DNA of 64,000 nucleotides from Cohnella zeiphila (GTDB taxonomy: Bacteria; Bacillota; Bacilli; Paenibacillales; Paenibacillaceae): assembly GCF_014212055.1 (NCBI RefSeq), contig NZ_JACJVO010000024.1, forward strand, positions 186,001 through 250,000, given 5' to 3'. Under the pieces are notes generated by a model, which worked only from the letters and a program-made list of their open reading frames with translations, did no database searches and was not told where the DNA came from. This document shows, piece by piece, positions 26,846 through 34,733 of this stretch; within the stretch, counting starts at the first letter, position 1; every line of letters starts with the position of its first letter. A program made the translations under genes and the position numbers.

Positions 26846-27620
26846 TCGCCGAGCTCTCCTCCGCCGAGGATTTCATTTCTTCGACCTGGCCGCCGTAGAT
26901 TTCGTCCAGAATCTGCTTGGTCACCCGGTTCGACTCCCCGTCGAATACCACTTCTCCCTTGCGGATGCCGATGATCCGGTCGGCATACTCCAGCGCGACC
27001 TCCACATGGTGGATGTTCATGATGACGGAGATGCTCATGTCTTTATTGATCCGCTTGAAATCGTCCATGACCATCTTCGCGGTGACCGGGTCGAGCGAAG
27101 CGATCGGCTCGTCGGCCAGGATGATGTCCGGATTCTGGGCCAGGGTGCGGGCCAGCGCGACGCGCTGCTGCTGTCCGCCCGACAGTTGGTCCACGCGAAC
27201 GTACGCCTTGTCCAGGATGCCGACTTTGTCAAGCGCTTCCAGGGCTTTTAGCTTCTGTTCCGTCGTGAAGACGCCCGTAACCTTGCGCCACCAAGACAGA
27301 TCCGGAACGAAGGAGACGAGAACGTTCTTGATGACGGTCGTTCTCGTGACCAGGTTGAAGGATTGGAAGATCATCCCGATCCTTCTGCGGAAGCGTCGGA
27401 TTTGCTTGCCCCTCAGCTTGGCCACGTCGACATCATCGACGCTCAGCCTTCCGCCGGTGATGTCGTGCATGCGGTTGATGCAGCGGATCAGCGTGGATTT
27501 GCCCGCGCCGGACAAACCGATGACCGCAACGAATTCGCCCTGCTCAATTTTCAGATTGATATTCTGCAGCGCGATCGTTCCGTTGGCGTATTTCTTCTCC
27601 ACCTGGTTGAACTCGATCAT
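26835..27620 (-). CDS. phnC: Phosphonate-type ABC transporter ATP-binding protein
   Basis: A 261-residue ATPase with Walker A GLSGAGKST, Q-loop FQSFNLV, signature LSGGQQQRVALAR, Walker B IILADEPIASLDP and the switch His in MNIHHVEVA. The spacing and the DDVDVAKLRGKQIRRFRRRIGMIFQ region are typical of PhnC. It energises uptake by the two downstream permeases. AAAAGGGG precedes ATG 27620. Confidence 0.95.
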   Translation of the reverse strand: MIEFNQVEKKYANGTIALQNINLKIEQGEFVAVIGLSGAGKSTLIRCINRMHDITGGRLSVDDVDVAKLRGKQIRRFRRRIGMIFQSFNLVTRTTVIKNVLVSFVPDLSWWRKVTGVFTTEQKLKALEALDKVGILDKAYVRVDQLSGGQQQRVALARTLAQNPDIILADEPIASLDPVTAKMVMDDFKRINKDMSISVIMNIHHVEVALEYADRIIGIRKGEVVFDGESNRVTKQILDEIYGGQVEEMKSSAEESSANVR

Positions 27621-27641
27621 GGAAAAATTCCCCTTTTAGGA

Positions 27642-27680
27642 AAAGATGAGAACATCACGGAACATGATGCTCTCATCTTT
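27642..27680 (-). terminator. Intra-operon hairpin after the phosphonate-binding protein
   Basis: A stem of 15 pairs with one mismatch (AAAGATGAGAACATC against GATGCTCTCATCTTT) lies in the 89-bp gap between the binding-protein stop and the ATPase start. On the minus strand it is followed by TTCC rather than a long T run, so it likely attenuates or stabilises instead of stopping all transcription. Confidence 0.6.
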
Positions 27681-27709
27681 AATCGGTATGAAGTTATGGG
27701 AAACGCGGT

Positions 27710-28825
27710 TTACTTCTTCGCGTTCTTGATGACTTCTTGAGCTTGGCGCTCGCCGTCGTAGTCGGAGGACTTCGCCGGCTGGTAGCCTTCATGGCTGTAA
27801 ACCGCGATGACCTTCTTGCCTTCGTCCGTTTGGGCGATGGCGATGAACGCGTCTTGCAGCGCCTTCTTGAATTCGTCGGTCATGAGCGGGTCTTTCTTGC
27901 TGACGCTGATCGTGTCGTTGTAGATGCCTTGCGTGACGCCGATCACGTTCGTCTCGTCCCAGATCGACTTGCTGCGGCTCCAGTCGCTCGTCCATTGCTT
28001 CTCGTAATCCCTTCTAGCGTCGGCATAAGCGACGACGACGTCGACTTGTCCGTTAGCCAGACGAGCGAACGAGCTTCCGTAAGAGTCGGACGTGACGACA
28101 TGGGACAGGTCCGGAATGGTCTTGTTATCGAAGTTCTTCTGCAGCCACAAGGTCGGATAGATGTATCCGGCCGAAGAAGACGTGGACATGACGGCCCAGT
28201 TCGCGCCGTTCAGATCGTCCCAGGTCAGCTGCTCGCCGTTGTTGACTTTCGCGGACAGCTCTTGGCCTTTCTTGGACGGGCCTGCGATGACGAGCGCGCG
28301 GTAGTAAGTCGCTTGCTGATCGGTCGGCTGGGTCGGCTTGTTGTCGTTCCAATCCTTCGGGTTATCCGAGTCGTTCGACAGTCCGGCGCGGGTCGCCGTC
28401 AGAATGACGTCGGCTCCGTCGTCATACAGGACGTACGTGCCGCCCGGGATAAAGCCGATGTCCGTCGTGCCCGCCGTCAAGGCTTCCCCGACCGCTTCGT
28501 AGGTCGTACCGACATCAATCGTTACTTTATCGACATTGTAGCCTTCGGTGGCCAGTTGCTTCTTGAGCAGGTCTTTGAGCGGATCGGTCGCCGTGATGAT
28601 CTGGTCCGGATCCTTCGAAGGAACGAAGCTGACTTTGAGCTCCTTGATCTCTTGGGCGGCGCCGCCGGCGCTGGCCGAAGGGCTGGCTGCCGCGCTTCCG
28701 GAAGGAGAAGCGGAAGGACTGCCGGATGCGCTGCTGCCTGCGTTATTGTTGTTGTTGGAGCCGCAGCCCGCAATCAGGCCCAGAGACAGTGCGCATGCAG
28801 CAAAAAGCATTAACTTGTTCTTCAA
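27710..28825 (-). CDS. phnD: Phosphonate-type ABC transporter substrate-binding lipoprotein
   Basis: TTG 28825 is the likely start: it gives a compact signal peptide (MKNKLMLFAACALSLGLIAGC) with the lipid-bearing Cys at 20, and GTGGGGG lies upstream. The mature protein has the PhnD pattern, with VSFVPSKDPDQI near the start, then DIGFIPGGTYVLY and SSSAGYIYP in the ligand-contact region, and GQVDVVVAYADA. It heads the four-gene operon binding protein, ATPase, permease, permease. No C-P lyase gene is nearby, so phosphonate, phosphite or a phosphate ester are all possible ligands. Confidence 0.9.
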   Translation of the reverse strand: MKNKLMLFAACALSLGLIAGCGSNNNNNAGSSASGSPSASPSGSAAASPSASAGGAAQEIKELKVSFVPSKDPDQIITATDPLKDLLKKQLATEGYNVDKVTIDVGTTYEAVGEALTAGTTDIGFIPGGTYVLYDDGADVILTATRAGLSNDSDNPKDWNDNKPTQPTDQQATYYRALVIAGPSKKGQELSAKVNNGEQLTWDDLNGANWAVMSTSSSAGYIYPTLWLQKNFDNKTIPDLSHVVTSDSYGSSFARLANGQVDVVVAYADARRDYEKQWTSDWSRSKSIWDETNVIGVTQGIYNDTISVSKKDPLMTDEFKKALQDAFIAIAQTDEGKKVIAVYSHEGYQPAKSSDYDGERQAQEVIKNAKK

Positions 28826-28870
28826 ATTCGGTAACCCCCACTTTTGGTCAAATTTCTCAAAACTGAACCT

Positions 28871-28934
28871 ATTATACCAGCTCTCTGTCAACGAAGTGTT
28901 AATCTGGCTTGTACAAAAGTGTTCTATTTGTAAA
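28871..28934 (-). promoter_or_regulatory. Promoter with PhoP-box-like repeats driving the phosphonate importer
   Basis: On the minus strand a perfect TATAAT (28876-28871) lies about 45 bp before the binding-protein start. Upstream are TTGACA (28891-28886) and TTAACA (28902-28897), exactly 11 bp apart, with looser ACA-containing copies further up to TTTACA (28934-28929). Repeats of TT(A/C/T)ACA at 11-bp spacing ending near -22 are the Bacillus PhoP-box arrangement. TTGACA is only 9 bp from the -10, so it cannot be a normal -35. The rest of 28826-29195 is AT-rich and non-coding. Confidence 0.6.
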
Positions 28935-29195
28935 TATTATAGCGTAACAAGTTGAACTTCAACTGATTTTTCCGATGGTGGCGCTTCCTTGTTGGAAGTA
29001 TTCCCCCAGGTTTCGAGGATATTCTCATGCAACGGCTTACATCCTCCGGAATGCTCCAATTTTCCCTCATAATACCGTAAATTTGGAAGTATGAAGATCG
29101 TCTCAATTTGGCATCTTCCCTAAATTCGCCGTGCTATACTTCCCTGAGTCGGGAATCATTCTCAATTCTCAATTCATAGGAGGACATCATAGACC

Positions 29196-29708
29196 ATGCA
29201 AATTCATTGGAAGAAAACAGTTATTGCGCTTGCCTGCCTGACCGTCTTCGCCGGAGCCGGCGTCACCCTCGGCGCGGGCACCGGACAAGCCTCGGCGGCG
29301 ACTGTCCAAGCCAGCATGACGGCCAGCCAGAAGGCGGACAAAATCATCGCTCTAGCGGAGTCCCTGAAGGGCAAGGTTCACTATACATACGGAGTGAACA
29401 ATCCGAGCAAGCTGATCTTCGATTGCTCGTCGTTCACGAAATACGTGTTCGGCAAATACGGGGTCAGCCTGAAGTGGGGAACGAAATATCAGAGCAAGGA
29501 AGGTACATATGTCTCGAAGAGCAATCTGAAGAAGGGCGATCTCATTTTCTTCAGCACGGGCACCAAGGGCGTCATCGGCCACGTCGGCATCTACATCGGC
29601 AACGGCAAGTTCATTCACAACACGATCGGCTCTTCGTGGAACGGCATTCTCATCAGTAATCTGAGCAGCTATACAAGCCGTTATATAACCGCTCGCAGAG
29701 TGCTGTAA
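29196..29708 (+). CDS. Secreted NlpC/P60 peptidoglycan endopeptidase
   Basis: A 170-residue exported protein: signal peptide to about residue 35 (ending QASA), a short linker, then a single NlpC/P60 domain. The catalytic Cys is in LIFDCSSFTKYVF, the His in GVIGHVGIYIG and the third polar residue in FIHNT. Such enzymes cut gamma-D-Glu to diamino-acid bonds in peptide stems. No cell-wall-binding repeats are present, so it may be freely released. AGGAGG precedes the start and a strong terminator follows. Confidence 0.93.
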   Translation: MQIHWKKTVIALACLTVFAGAGVTLGAGTGQASAATVQASMTASQKADKIIALAESLKGKVHYTYGVNNPSKLIFDCSSFTKYVFGKYGVSLKWGTKYQSKEGTYVSKSNLKKGDLIFFSTGTKGVIGHVGIYIGNGKFIHNTIGSSWNGILISNLSSYTSRYITARRVL

Positions 29709-29713
29709 GGAAA

Positions 29714-29753
29714 AAAGACCTCCAAGCCGGCATCAAGCCGCTTGGAGGTCTTT
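29714..29753. terminator. Bidirectional terminator after the NlpC/P60 gene
   Basis: AAAGACCTCCAAG pairs with CTTGGAGGTCTTT; both flanks carry A or T tracts. It separates the hydrolase gene from the convergent ArsR gene. Confidence 0.88.
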
Positions 29754-29771
29754 GCCATTCGCCAGGAACGG

Positions 29772-30164
29772 CTACTCGTCCGTCGGCGGCTCCGCGGCCG
29801 CCAAGGGCGCCGGATCGTCCGGACCATCGGGCCCCGACTCGACGAAGCGCTTGAGAGCAGCCATCTTGTTGTCCCAGAAGCGCTCGTAGTAGTCGAGCCA
29901 CTTCTTCAGCTCGCGAAGGGGCTCCGGTTCGAAGCGGTATCTCGTCTCCCGCCCGACCTTCCGCTCCCGCACGAGGCCCGCGTCGGCCAGAATGCGCAAA
30001 TGCTTGGAGACGGCGGTTCTCGTCATCTCGTAATGGTTGCTGATGACGGTAACCGGCATCTCCCGGTCGCTTAACAGCCTGAGCAGGCTGCGGCGCGTCG
30101 GATCGGCGATCGCCTGAAAGACGTCGTGCTTCGCCGCGGCGGCGGAACCGTCAGCCTTCGACAT
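29772..30164 (-). CDS. ArsR-family winged-helix repressor (partner of an SRPBCC protein)
   Basis: The 130-residue protein has the SdpR/ArsR layout FQAIADPTRRSLLRLLSD, a recognition helix TRTAVSKHLRILADAGLV and a beta-wing RKVGRETRYRFEPEPLRELKKWL. No metal-binding Cys motif is present. It overlaps the upstream SRPBCC gene by 14 bp and is coupled to it. Two palindromes before the operon are its probable operators, so the pair is likely autoregulated. Confidence 0.92.
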   Translation of the reverse strand: MSKADGSAAAAKHDVFQAIADPTRRSLLRLLSDREMPVTVISNHYEMTRTAVSKHLRILADAGLVRERKVGRETRYRFEPEPLRELKKWLDYYERFWDNKMAALKRFVESGPDGPDDPAPLAAAEPPTDE

Positions 30165-30567
30165 AGCGGCGAAGCTTCTCGAGGTCGCCCCAGCCTTGAG
30201 CCATCCGTTCGCGGACCATCTTGTGGGGTTGGCCGAATTCGGTGACCTTGTCGGGATCCCAGCCGCCGTGGATAAGCGTGAATTCGGTCTGATCCCCCAG
30301 ATCCTTCAATTCGAACGTCAGCGTCCAGTCCTTGCCCCAACGGAACGACAAGCGGCGCATCGGTTCGATCTCGGTCACTTTGCAGGGAGACTGGCCGTAC
30401 GGTCCCGCCTCAAGATGGAACTCATGGCCGACGACCGGCTGAAAATCGCTGGGCATGAACCAGGCGGCGATGCCTTCCGCCGTGGCGACGGCATCCCATA
30501 CTTTGGCGATGGGCGCGTTCAGCACTTGCGTACGTCTAATATCGGGGAGCTGCTCGGTTTGGGACAT
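30151..30567 (-). CDS. SRPBCC (AHSA1/START-like) domain protein
   Basis: A 138-residue protein with the AHSA1 pattern: RTQVLNAPIAKVWDAVATAEGIAAWFMP at the N-terminus, PGYGQSP-like strands, MRRLSFRW in the middle, and a C-terminal helix ending MAQGWGDLEKLRRYVEG. The helix-grip fold binds a hydrophobic ligand in its cavity; the ligand is unknown. It is the first gene of a two-gene operon with an ArsR-type regulator, a common pairing in Bacillales. Confidence 0.9.
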   Translation of the reverse strand: MSQTEQLPDIRRTQVLNAPIAKVWDAVATAEGIAAWFMPSDFQPVVGHEFHLEAGPYGQSPCKVTEIEPMRRLSFRWGKDWTLTFELKDLGDQTEFTLIHGGWDPDKVTEFGQPHKMVRERMAQGWGDLEKLRRYVEG

Positions 30568-30605
30568 TTCGGCAAAAATCCTCCTTCATAGGGTTCGCTC
30601 AAAAG

Positions 30606-30652
30606 CGAAACCAAATGGTTTCGTAATAAGTTTACGACACCATTTGGTTTCG
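30606..30652. promoter_or_regulatory. Twin palindromic operator of the SRPBCC-ArsR operon
   Basis: CGAAACCAAATGGTTTCG (30606-30623) is a perfect palindrome with 8-bp arms. CGACACCATTTGGTTTCG (30635-30652) is the same site with one arm mismatch. Their centres are 29 bp apart, close to three helical turns, and both lie within 90 bp upstream of the first start codon. Confidence 0.75.
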
Positions 30653-30673
30653 CGTCAAGAGGGTAAATGTTGG

Positions 30674-31903
30674 TCAGCGGCCCGGCGACAGGCGCAGATT
30701 GCCCCGCATCAGCAGCCAGCTGAAGATCGGCGCGCTGCCTACGACGAACAGCAGTACGTTGAGAACGGTCGGCGAACGGCTGATCTCGATCGTCACCAGA
30801 AAGACGGCCATTCCGAAGATACGGCCGACGTTCAGCGCCAGCTCCCGGACGACGACGTATTCTTCCCTGAGGCGGGCGCTGTCCTCGTTCTGGCCGATCA
30901 GGTCGAAGACGGCGGATGTCATCGGAATGCCGTACAGCGGGAAGAAAAGTCCGATCCCGACCCCGAACGCCAGCATCGTACCGTAGCGGATGCCGAAGAA
31001 AAACGGCAGCACGACCGCCGTAATGACGACGGCGCCGACTAACATTCCTTTCACGCGCCAGGCCGGCTTGAGCCAGCGGCCGACCGCATAATAGCTGATG
31101 AACGACACGGCCGACGTCAGCAAGGTGAAGTTGCCCAGCTTCAGCTCGCTTCCGGTCTGGATGTAGACGAGCAGACCGATCATCAGGCCGAAGACGCTCT
31201 CGCGGACTCCCTGCACGGCAAGAGCCGACAGCACCGAATGCCAGGGCGAGTTCGGGGTATGCCAGATGCGAATCGGATGGCGCCAATCGTAGGACTCGCC
31301 GGGAGGACGGTTGCGCAGCCAGAAGCTGACGATCGCGCCGACGACGAAGATGCCGAGGGAGACCATGAAGATGATGCGGTAGCCTCTCTCCGCGGTCATG
31401 TGCGAGATCAGGAAGCCGGAGCTCCAAGGGGCGATCATGCCCGCCAATGCGCCGATTACGCCGGCCAGCCCGTTGAAGCGGTCCCGGTTGGCCGCGTCCG
31501 TCACTTCGAAATACAGGACGTTGAAGGAGACCCAGAAGAGCCCGTTGGCCATGCCTTGGAGGACGCCGAGCGGCGCGATATACGCGATGCAGCGGTGGCC
31601 GAGCAGCAGCACCAGCGCATAGAAGACGGCGGACGCGCAAATGCCGAGCCGCAGCACGAGCCGCTTGCGCCCGCTCTTGACCGCGGCGCCCGCGATCCAG
31701 AACGTGAGCGCCATGCACAGATAGCTCAGCAGCGTGAACCAGCCCAGCAGCGCGAAGTTCTTGCTCGCCTTCCAGATATAAACGCCCAGGAACGTGCCGG
31801 ACAAGGCGCTGGCCGTAATAAACAGCCCGTTAACCGTGAGCAGCAACCGATTCTGCCCATCGAGCCGCCCCCCGGAAGAAGCGGTCGGATGACTCGTGGT
31901 CAT
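30674..31903 (-). CDS. MFS transporter (YxaM/YqgE-like, 12 helices)
   Basis: ATG 31903 is preferred, with GAGAGGTG 8 nt upstream; a longer in-frame version from 31975 lacks a site. The 409-residue membrane protein has 12 predicted helices, AGAAVKSGRKRLVLRLG as the motif A-like loop between helices 2 and 3, and a charged GQNEDSARLREEYVVVRELALN loop. The substrate is unknown. A nitroreductase gene is divergent across a 196-bp gap. Confidence 0.82.
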   Translation of the reverse strand: MTTSHPTASSGGRLDGQNRLLLTVNGLFITASALSGTFLGVYIWKASKNFALLGWFTLLSYLCMALTFWIAGAAVKSGRKRLVLRLGICASAVFYALVLLLGHRCIAYIAPLGVLQGMANGLFWVSFNVLYFEVTDAANRDRFNGLAGVIGALAGMIAPWSSGFLISHMTAERGYRIIFMVSLGIFVVGAIVSFWLRNRPPGESYDWRHPIRIWHTPNSPWHSVLSALAVQGVRESVFGLMIGLLVYIQTGSELKLGNFTLLTSAVSFISYYAVGRWLKPAWRVKGMLVGAVVITAVVLPFFFGIRYGTMLAFGVGIGLFFPLYGIPMTSAVFDLIGQNEDSARLREEYVVVRELALNVGRIFGMAVFLVTIEISRSPTVLNVLLFVVGSAPIFSWLLMRGNLRLSPGR

Positions 31904-32099
31904 AAGCTTGCACCTCTCGGGGAATTTGGAATGGTTGGACACCGTCATAAACTGCCCCCGATCCGCGCGGGACATTCGCTATGGAGGGATTTTCCGGCCG
32001 ACATGCGCTTATGATTAGCACAGTTACTATACATAAGTAAGAAGCTAGTTTATACTATCCGAGTAGAGAAAAAACCACTTTGGAATGGAGGATTCCATC

Positions 32100-32696
32100 A
32101 TGAGCAACGCTTCATCCCCTGCCGTGCCGCAACGTCAGCCAGCCTATCCGATCGACCCGGACATCGTACATCGCTGGTCTCCCCGGTCCTTCCTGGAAAA
32201 AGAGGTTCCCGACAACGTCCTCATGAGCGTATTGGAAGCGGCCCGTTGGGCGCCGTCCGCCTTCAACGTTCAGCCTTGGCGTTTTATCGTCGCAAGGACC
32301 CGGGAGGAGCGCGAAACGTTCCTTCCTTTTATTAGCGAGTTCAATCGCATCTGGTGCGAGAAAGCTCCCGTTCTGATCCTGGTCCTCTCGAAGACCGTCT
32401 GGGAACGCGGCGAAGTGGCGTCCCATGCCTTCGACACCGGATCCGCCTGGGGCTATCTTGCTCTGGAAGCGACGAAGCTAGGGCTGGTCACGCATCCGAT
32501 GGCCGGCTTCGATCACGCCCAGGCCCGCGAGACGCTCGGCGTTCCGGAAGAGTACGCCATTCAAGCGCTCGTGGCGCTCGGCTACCAAGGGCCGAAGGAG
32601 GCTCTGCCGGAACAGCTGCAGGCGCGAGAAGTGCCGTCCCCCCGCGTCCCGGTCGGGGAGATCGCCTTCCGGGGCAAGTTCGGCCACTCTCTCTAA
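32100..32696 (+). CDS. Nitroreductase family protein
   Basis: Start ATG 32100 has GGAGG 8 nt upstream. The 198-residue protein has the FMN-binding nitroreductase pattern: HRWSPRSF near residue 20, LEAARWAPSAFNVQPWRFIVAR, then AWGYLALEATKLGLVTHPMAGF, and ALVALGYQG near the end. Such enzymes use NAD(P)H and FMN to reduce nitro groups, quinones or related electrophiles. A plus-strand TATACT at 32051-32056 is a possible -10 box. Confidence 0.9.
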   Translation: MSNASSPAVPQRQPAYPIDPDIVHRWSPRSFLEKEVPDNVLMSVLEAARWAPSAFNVQPWRFIVARTREERETFLPFISEFNRIWCEKAPVLILVLSKTVWERGEVASHAFDTGSAWGYLALEATKLGLVTHPMAGFDHAQARETLGVPEEYAIQALVALGYQGPKEALPEQLQAREVPSPRVPVGEIAFRGKFGHSL

Positions 32697-32723
32697 TCCC
32701 GCGATACAAAACATCGTATAGCA

Positions 32724-32760
32724 GAAGGAAGGCGGGCCGTTACCGGCTCGCCTTTCTTCT
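32724..32760. terminator. Terminator shared by nitroreductase and beta-propeller genes
   Basis: AAGGCGGGCCG pairs with CGGCTCGCCTT, flanked by GAAGGA and TTCTTCT. The stem overlaps the stop codon of the minus-strand propeller gene at 32740. Confidence 0.75.
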
Positions 32761-34011
32761 GTCTTCATAAAATTGCAGCACGGCGCCCCAATTCCACTGC
32801 TCGTAGTAATTGGCTCCAAGGTCGATGCGGCGGATCCAGACGCGAGCCGGCCCGCCCCCGGCTCCGACGATCATCACGTCGGCGCTTCGGCGATCGGAGC
32901 GCACCCAGGCCAGCGTCCGCGACGCCGGAAGATAGACGGGCGCGTAGTCGCCGTGCGCGGAGGAAGGCGACGTGACCCGCCTCTCCCTCTTGCCGCGAAG
33001 CCCGACCTCGACCAAATACGGAAACGGCCGCTTCGCAGGCTCCGTAGCCCATTCCTTCTGCTCGCGCGCCCGCGATACGAGAATCCTCCGATCGCCCTTC
33101 CAGGCCGGCGTCTGATCGACGAAGCCTGCCGGCGTATGAATCGTCGGCCTCCCCAGCGGAATGTCCGCCGTCTCCAACCGCTTGTTCGACGTCGCCTCAC
33201 GACCTTCCCCCGCGATGTAGGCCAGCCGGTCGTCCCCCTCCGCCCAAGCGAACTGCTGCTCGCCGCCGGCCATCTTGTCGAGCTGCTGAAACGACGAGCC
33301 GTCGGCCGAAAGCACGCAGAGCGTGTTGCTGTCCGCCGACAGCGAAGCGGTCGGCTTCGCCAGGAACGCCATCCAGCGGCCGTCCGCCGACCACCGGAAG
33401 AAGCTCGTGCCCACCGCGAAGAAATCGTCCGATCTGTCGGGCAGCGTGTACAGCGTTCGAAAGCGTGCGGCATCGCCTTGCGCCGACAAGGGGATCTTCA
33501 AGATGCGAACCGGCGTCCAGCCGCCGTCCGGCTTCAATTCCGATTCCGACGAAGCGACGAAGCCGCCGCCGCCGGGCAGCCACGAGAAGTTGCCGATGCC
33601 GGAAGCCGCGTTGATCGGCTGCCCGGGCCGCTCGGCGTCGATCCAGTCGATGCGGTTGCCTTCCCGGTAGGCGAGGCGATTGAGGGAAGGCGCCCATTCG
33701 AATCGGTCTCCCGCCACCCGTGAGACGAGATGCCCTTCTCCTTCTCCCGCCGGCCGAACCCAGAGCTCCCTTCCGTTCTCCCCGGCCGCATACGCGATCC
33801 AGCGGGCATCGAACGACCACTTCGGGCCGGCCGCTCTCTGGCCCGTCGTCAATTGCCGTTCTACCGAGCCTTCCCGAATCCACAGGTCCCCGCCGCGGAC
33901 GTACGCGGCGCGCAGCGGCGCATCCTTCGCCGCGGACGCCGTCCCGATGCCCGCTCCCAGCGTCAGCGCCGCGGCGAGCGCCGCCAGCAGCCACTTTTGG
34001 CGAATGTTCAT
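32740..34011 (-). CDS. Secreted TolB-like/PD40 beta-propeller protein
   Basis: The 423-residue protein begins with a signal peptide (cleavage after GTASA, about residue 28) and is then made of repeated WD/PD40-like blades: PKWSFDARWIAYAAGENGRELWV, FEWAPSLNRLAYREGN, FRWSADGRWMAFLAKP and FAWAEGDDRLAYIAGEG. It probably forms a six-bladed propeller outside the membrane, binding a protein or glycan; no catalytic residues are evident. GAGGAG lies before ATG 34011. Its neighbours do not suggest a role. Confidence 0.8.
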   Translation of the reverse strand: MNIRQKWLLAALAAALTLGAGIGTASAAKDAPLRAAYVRGGDLWIREGSVERQLTTGQRAAGPKWSFDARWIAYAAGENGRELWVRPAGEGEGHLVSRVAGDRFEWAPSLNRLAYREGNRIDWIDAERPGQPINAASGIGNFSWLPGGGGFVASSESELKPDGGWTPVRILKIPLSAQGDAARFRTLYTLPDRSDDFFAVGTSFFRWSADGRWMAFLAKPTASLSADSNTLCVLSADGSSFQQLDKMAGGEQQFAWAEGDDRLAYIAGEGREATSNKRLETADIPLGRPTIHTPAGFVDQTPAWKGDRRILVSRAREQKEWATEPAKRPFPYLVEVGLRGKRERRVTSPSSAHGDYAPVYLPASRTLAWVRSDRRSADVMIVGAGGGPARVWIRRIDLGANYYEQWNWGAVLQFYEDRRKASR

Positions 34012-34126
34012 GCGATCTTCTCCTCGGTTTCGATTGATCCGCCTATACGATTTCCCAATGAGCGCCGAAGCATGCCTGACTTTTCCGGGTCCGATTGACT
34101 TTTGCCGATCTGCGTCATACCTTTAA

Positions 34127-34603
34127 ATGAAGATGAACCGAAAGGTCGTGAGCGGCAGGATGAATACCGGCCGGGAAGACGCACTTCAGCTCTACATTAC
34201 GCTCTCCAGAGCCAGCCAATGGGTCAACGCCCACGCCGACCGCGACATCAAGCGGCACGGCCTGAACCGGACCGAATTCGGCGTGCTGGAGCTTCTCTAC
34301 CATAAAGGATCGCAGCCGATCCAGCAGATCGGCAGCAAGGTGCTGATGAGCAGCGGCAACATCACCTACGTGGTGGACAAGCTCGAGCACAAAGGCTATG
34401 TACGGCGCAACGTCTCGACCGAAGACCGTCGGCTGATTTTCGCGGAGATTACCGATGCGGGCTGCGCGTTCATCGAAGAGGTGTTCCCCTCGCACGCGCG
34501 GATCATCGAGCAAGCGGTCGCCGGCTTGTCCCCCGAAGAGCAGCGGGAAGCGGCGCGCCTCCTCAAGAAGCTCGGCCTGTATGCCCAAGGCACCTTCAAG
34601 TAA
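34127..34603 (+). CDS. MarR-family regulator, upstream of catalase
   Basis: A 158-residue winged-helix protein with the MarR layout: LNRTEFGVLELLYHKGSQPIQQIGSKVLMSSGNITYVVDKLEHKGYVRR (recognition helix and wing), then STEDRRLIFAEIT and a C-terminal dimerising helix. It lacks the sensing Cys of OhrR near the N-terminus. Starts at ATG 34127 or 34160 are both possible and neither has a strong site. It lies 130 bp upstream of katA on the same strand and may control it; no operator was recognised. Confidence 0.88.
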   Translation: MKMNRKVVSGRMNTGREDALQLYITLSRASQWVNAHADRDIKRHGLNRTEFGVLELLYHKGSQPIQQIGSKVLMSSGNITYVVDKLEHKGYVRRNVSTEDRRLIFAEITDAGCAFIEEVFPSHARIIEQAVAGLSPEEQREAARLLKKLGLYAQGTFK

Positions 34604-34733
34604 AATGCTTCCTCCTCCCGTTTCCAAGCTTTTTCCAACTCATAGCGTCCCTACCTTTCGCATAAACATCTGTTGATAAGCCAAACGGCTGCGCAAGAAG
34701 ATTCGGACCTATGAACGGAAGGGGAAACGATTC

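Noticed and set aside
28826..28891. Reading TTGACA at 28886-28891 as a normal -35 box
   Set aside because: It is only 9 bp from TATAAT, too close for sigma-A; the 11-bp repeat with TTAACA explains it better.
34604..34733. PerR box upstream of katA
   Set aside because: No sequence close to TTATAATNATTATAA was found in the gap.
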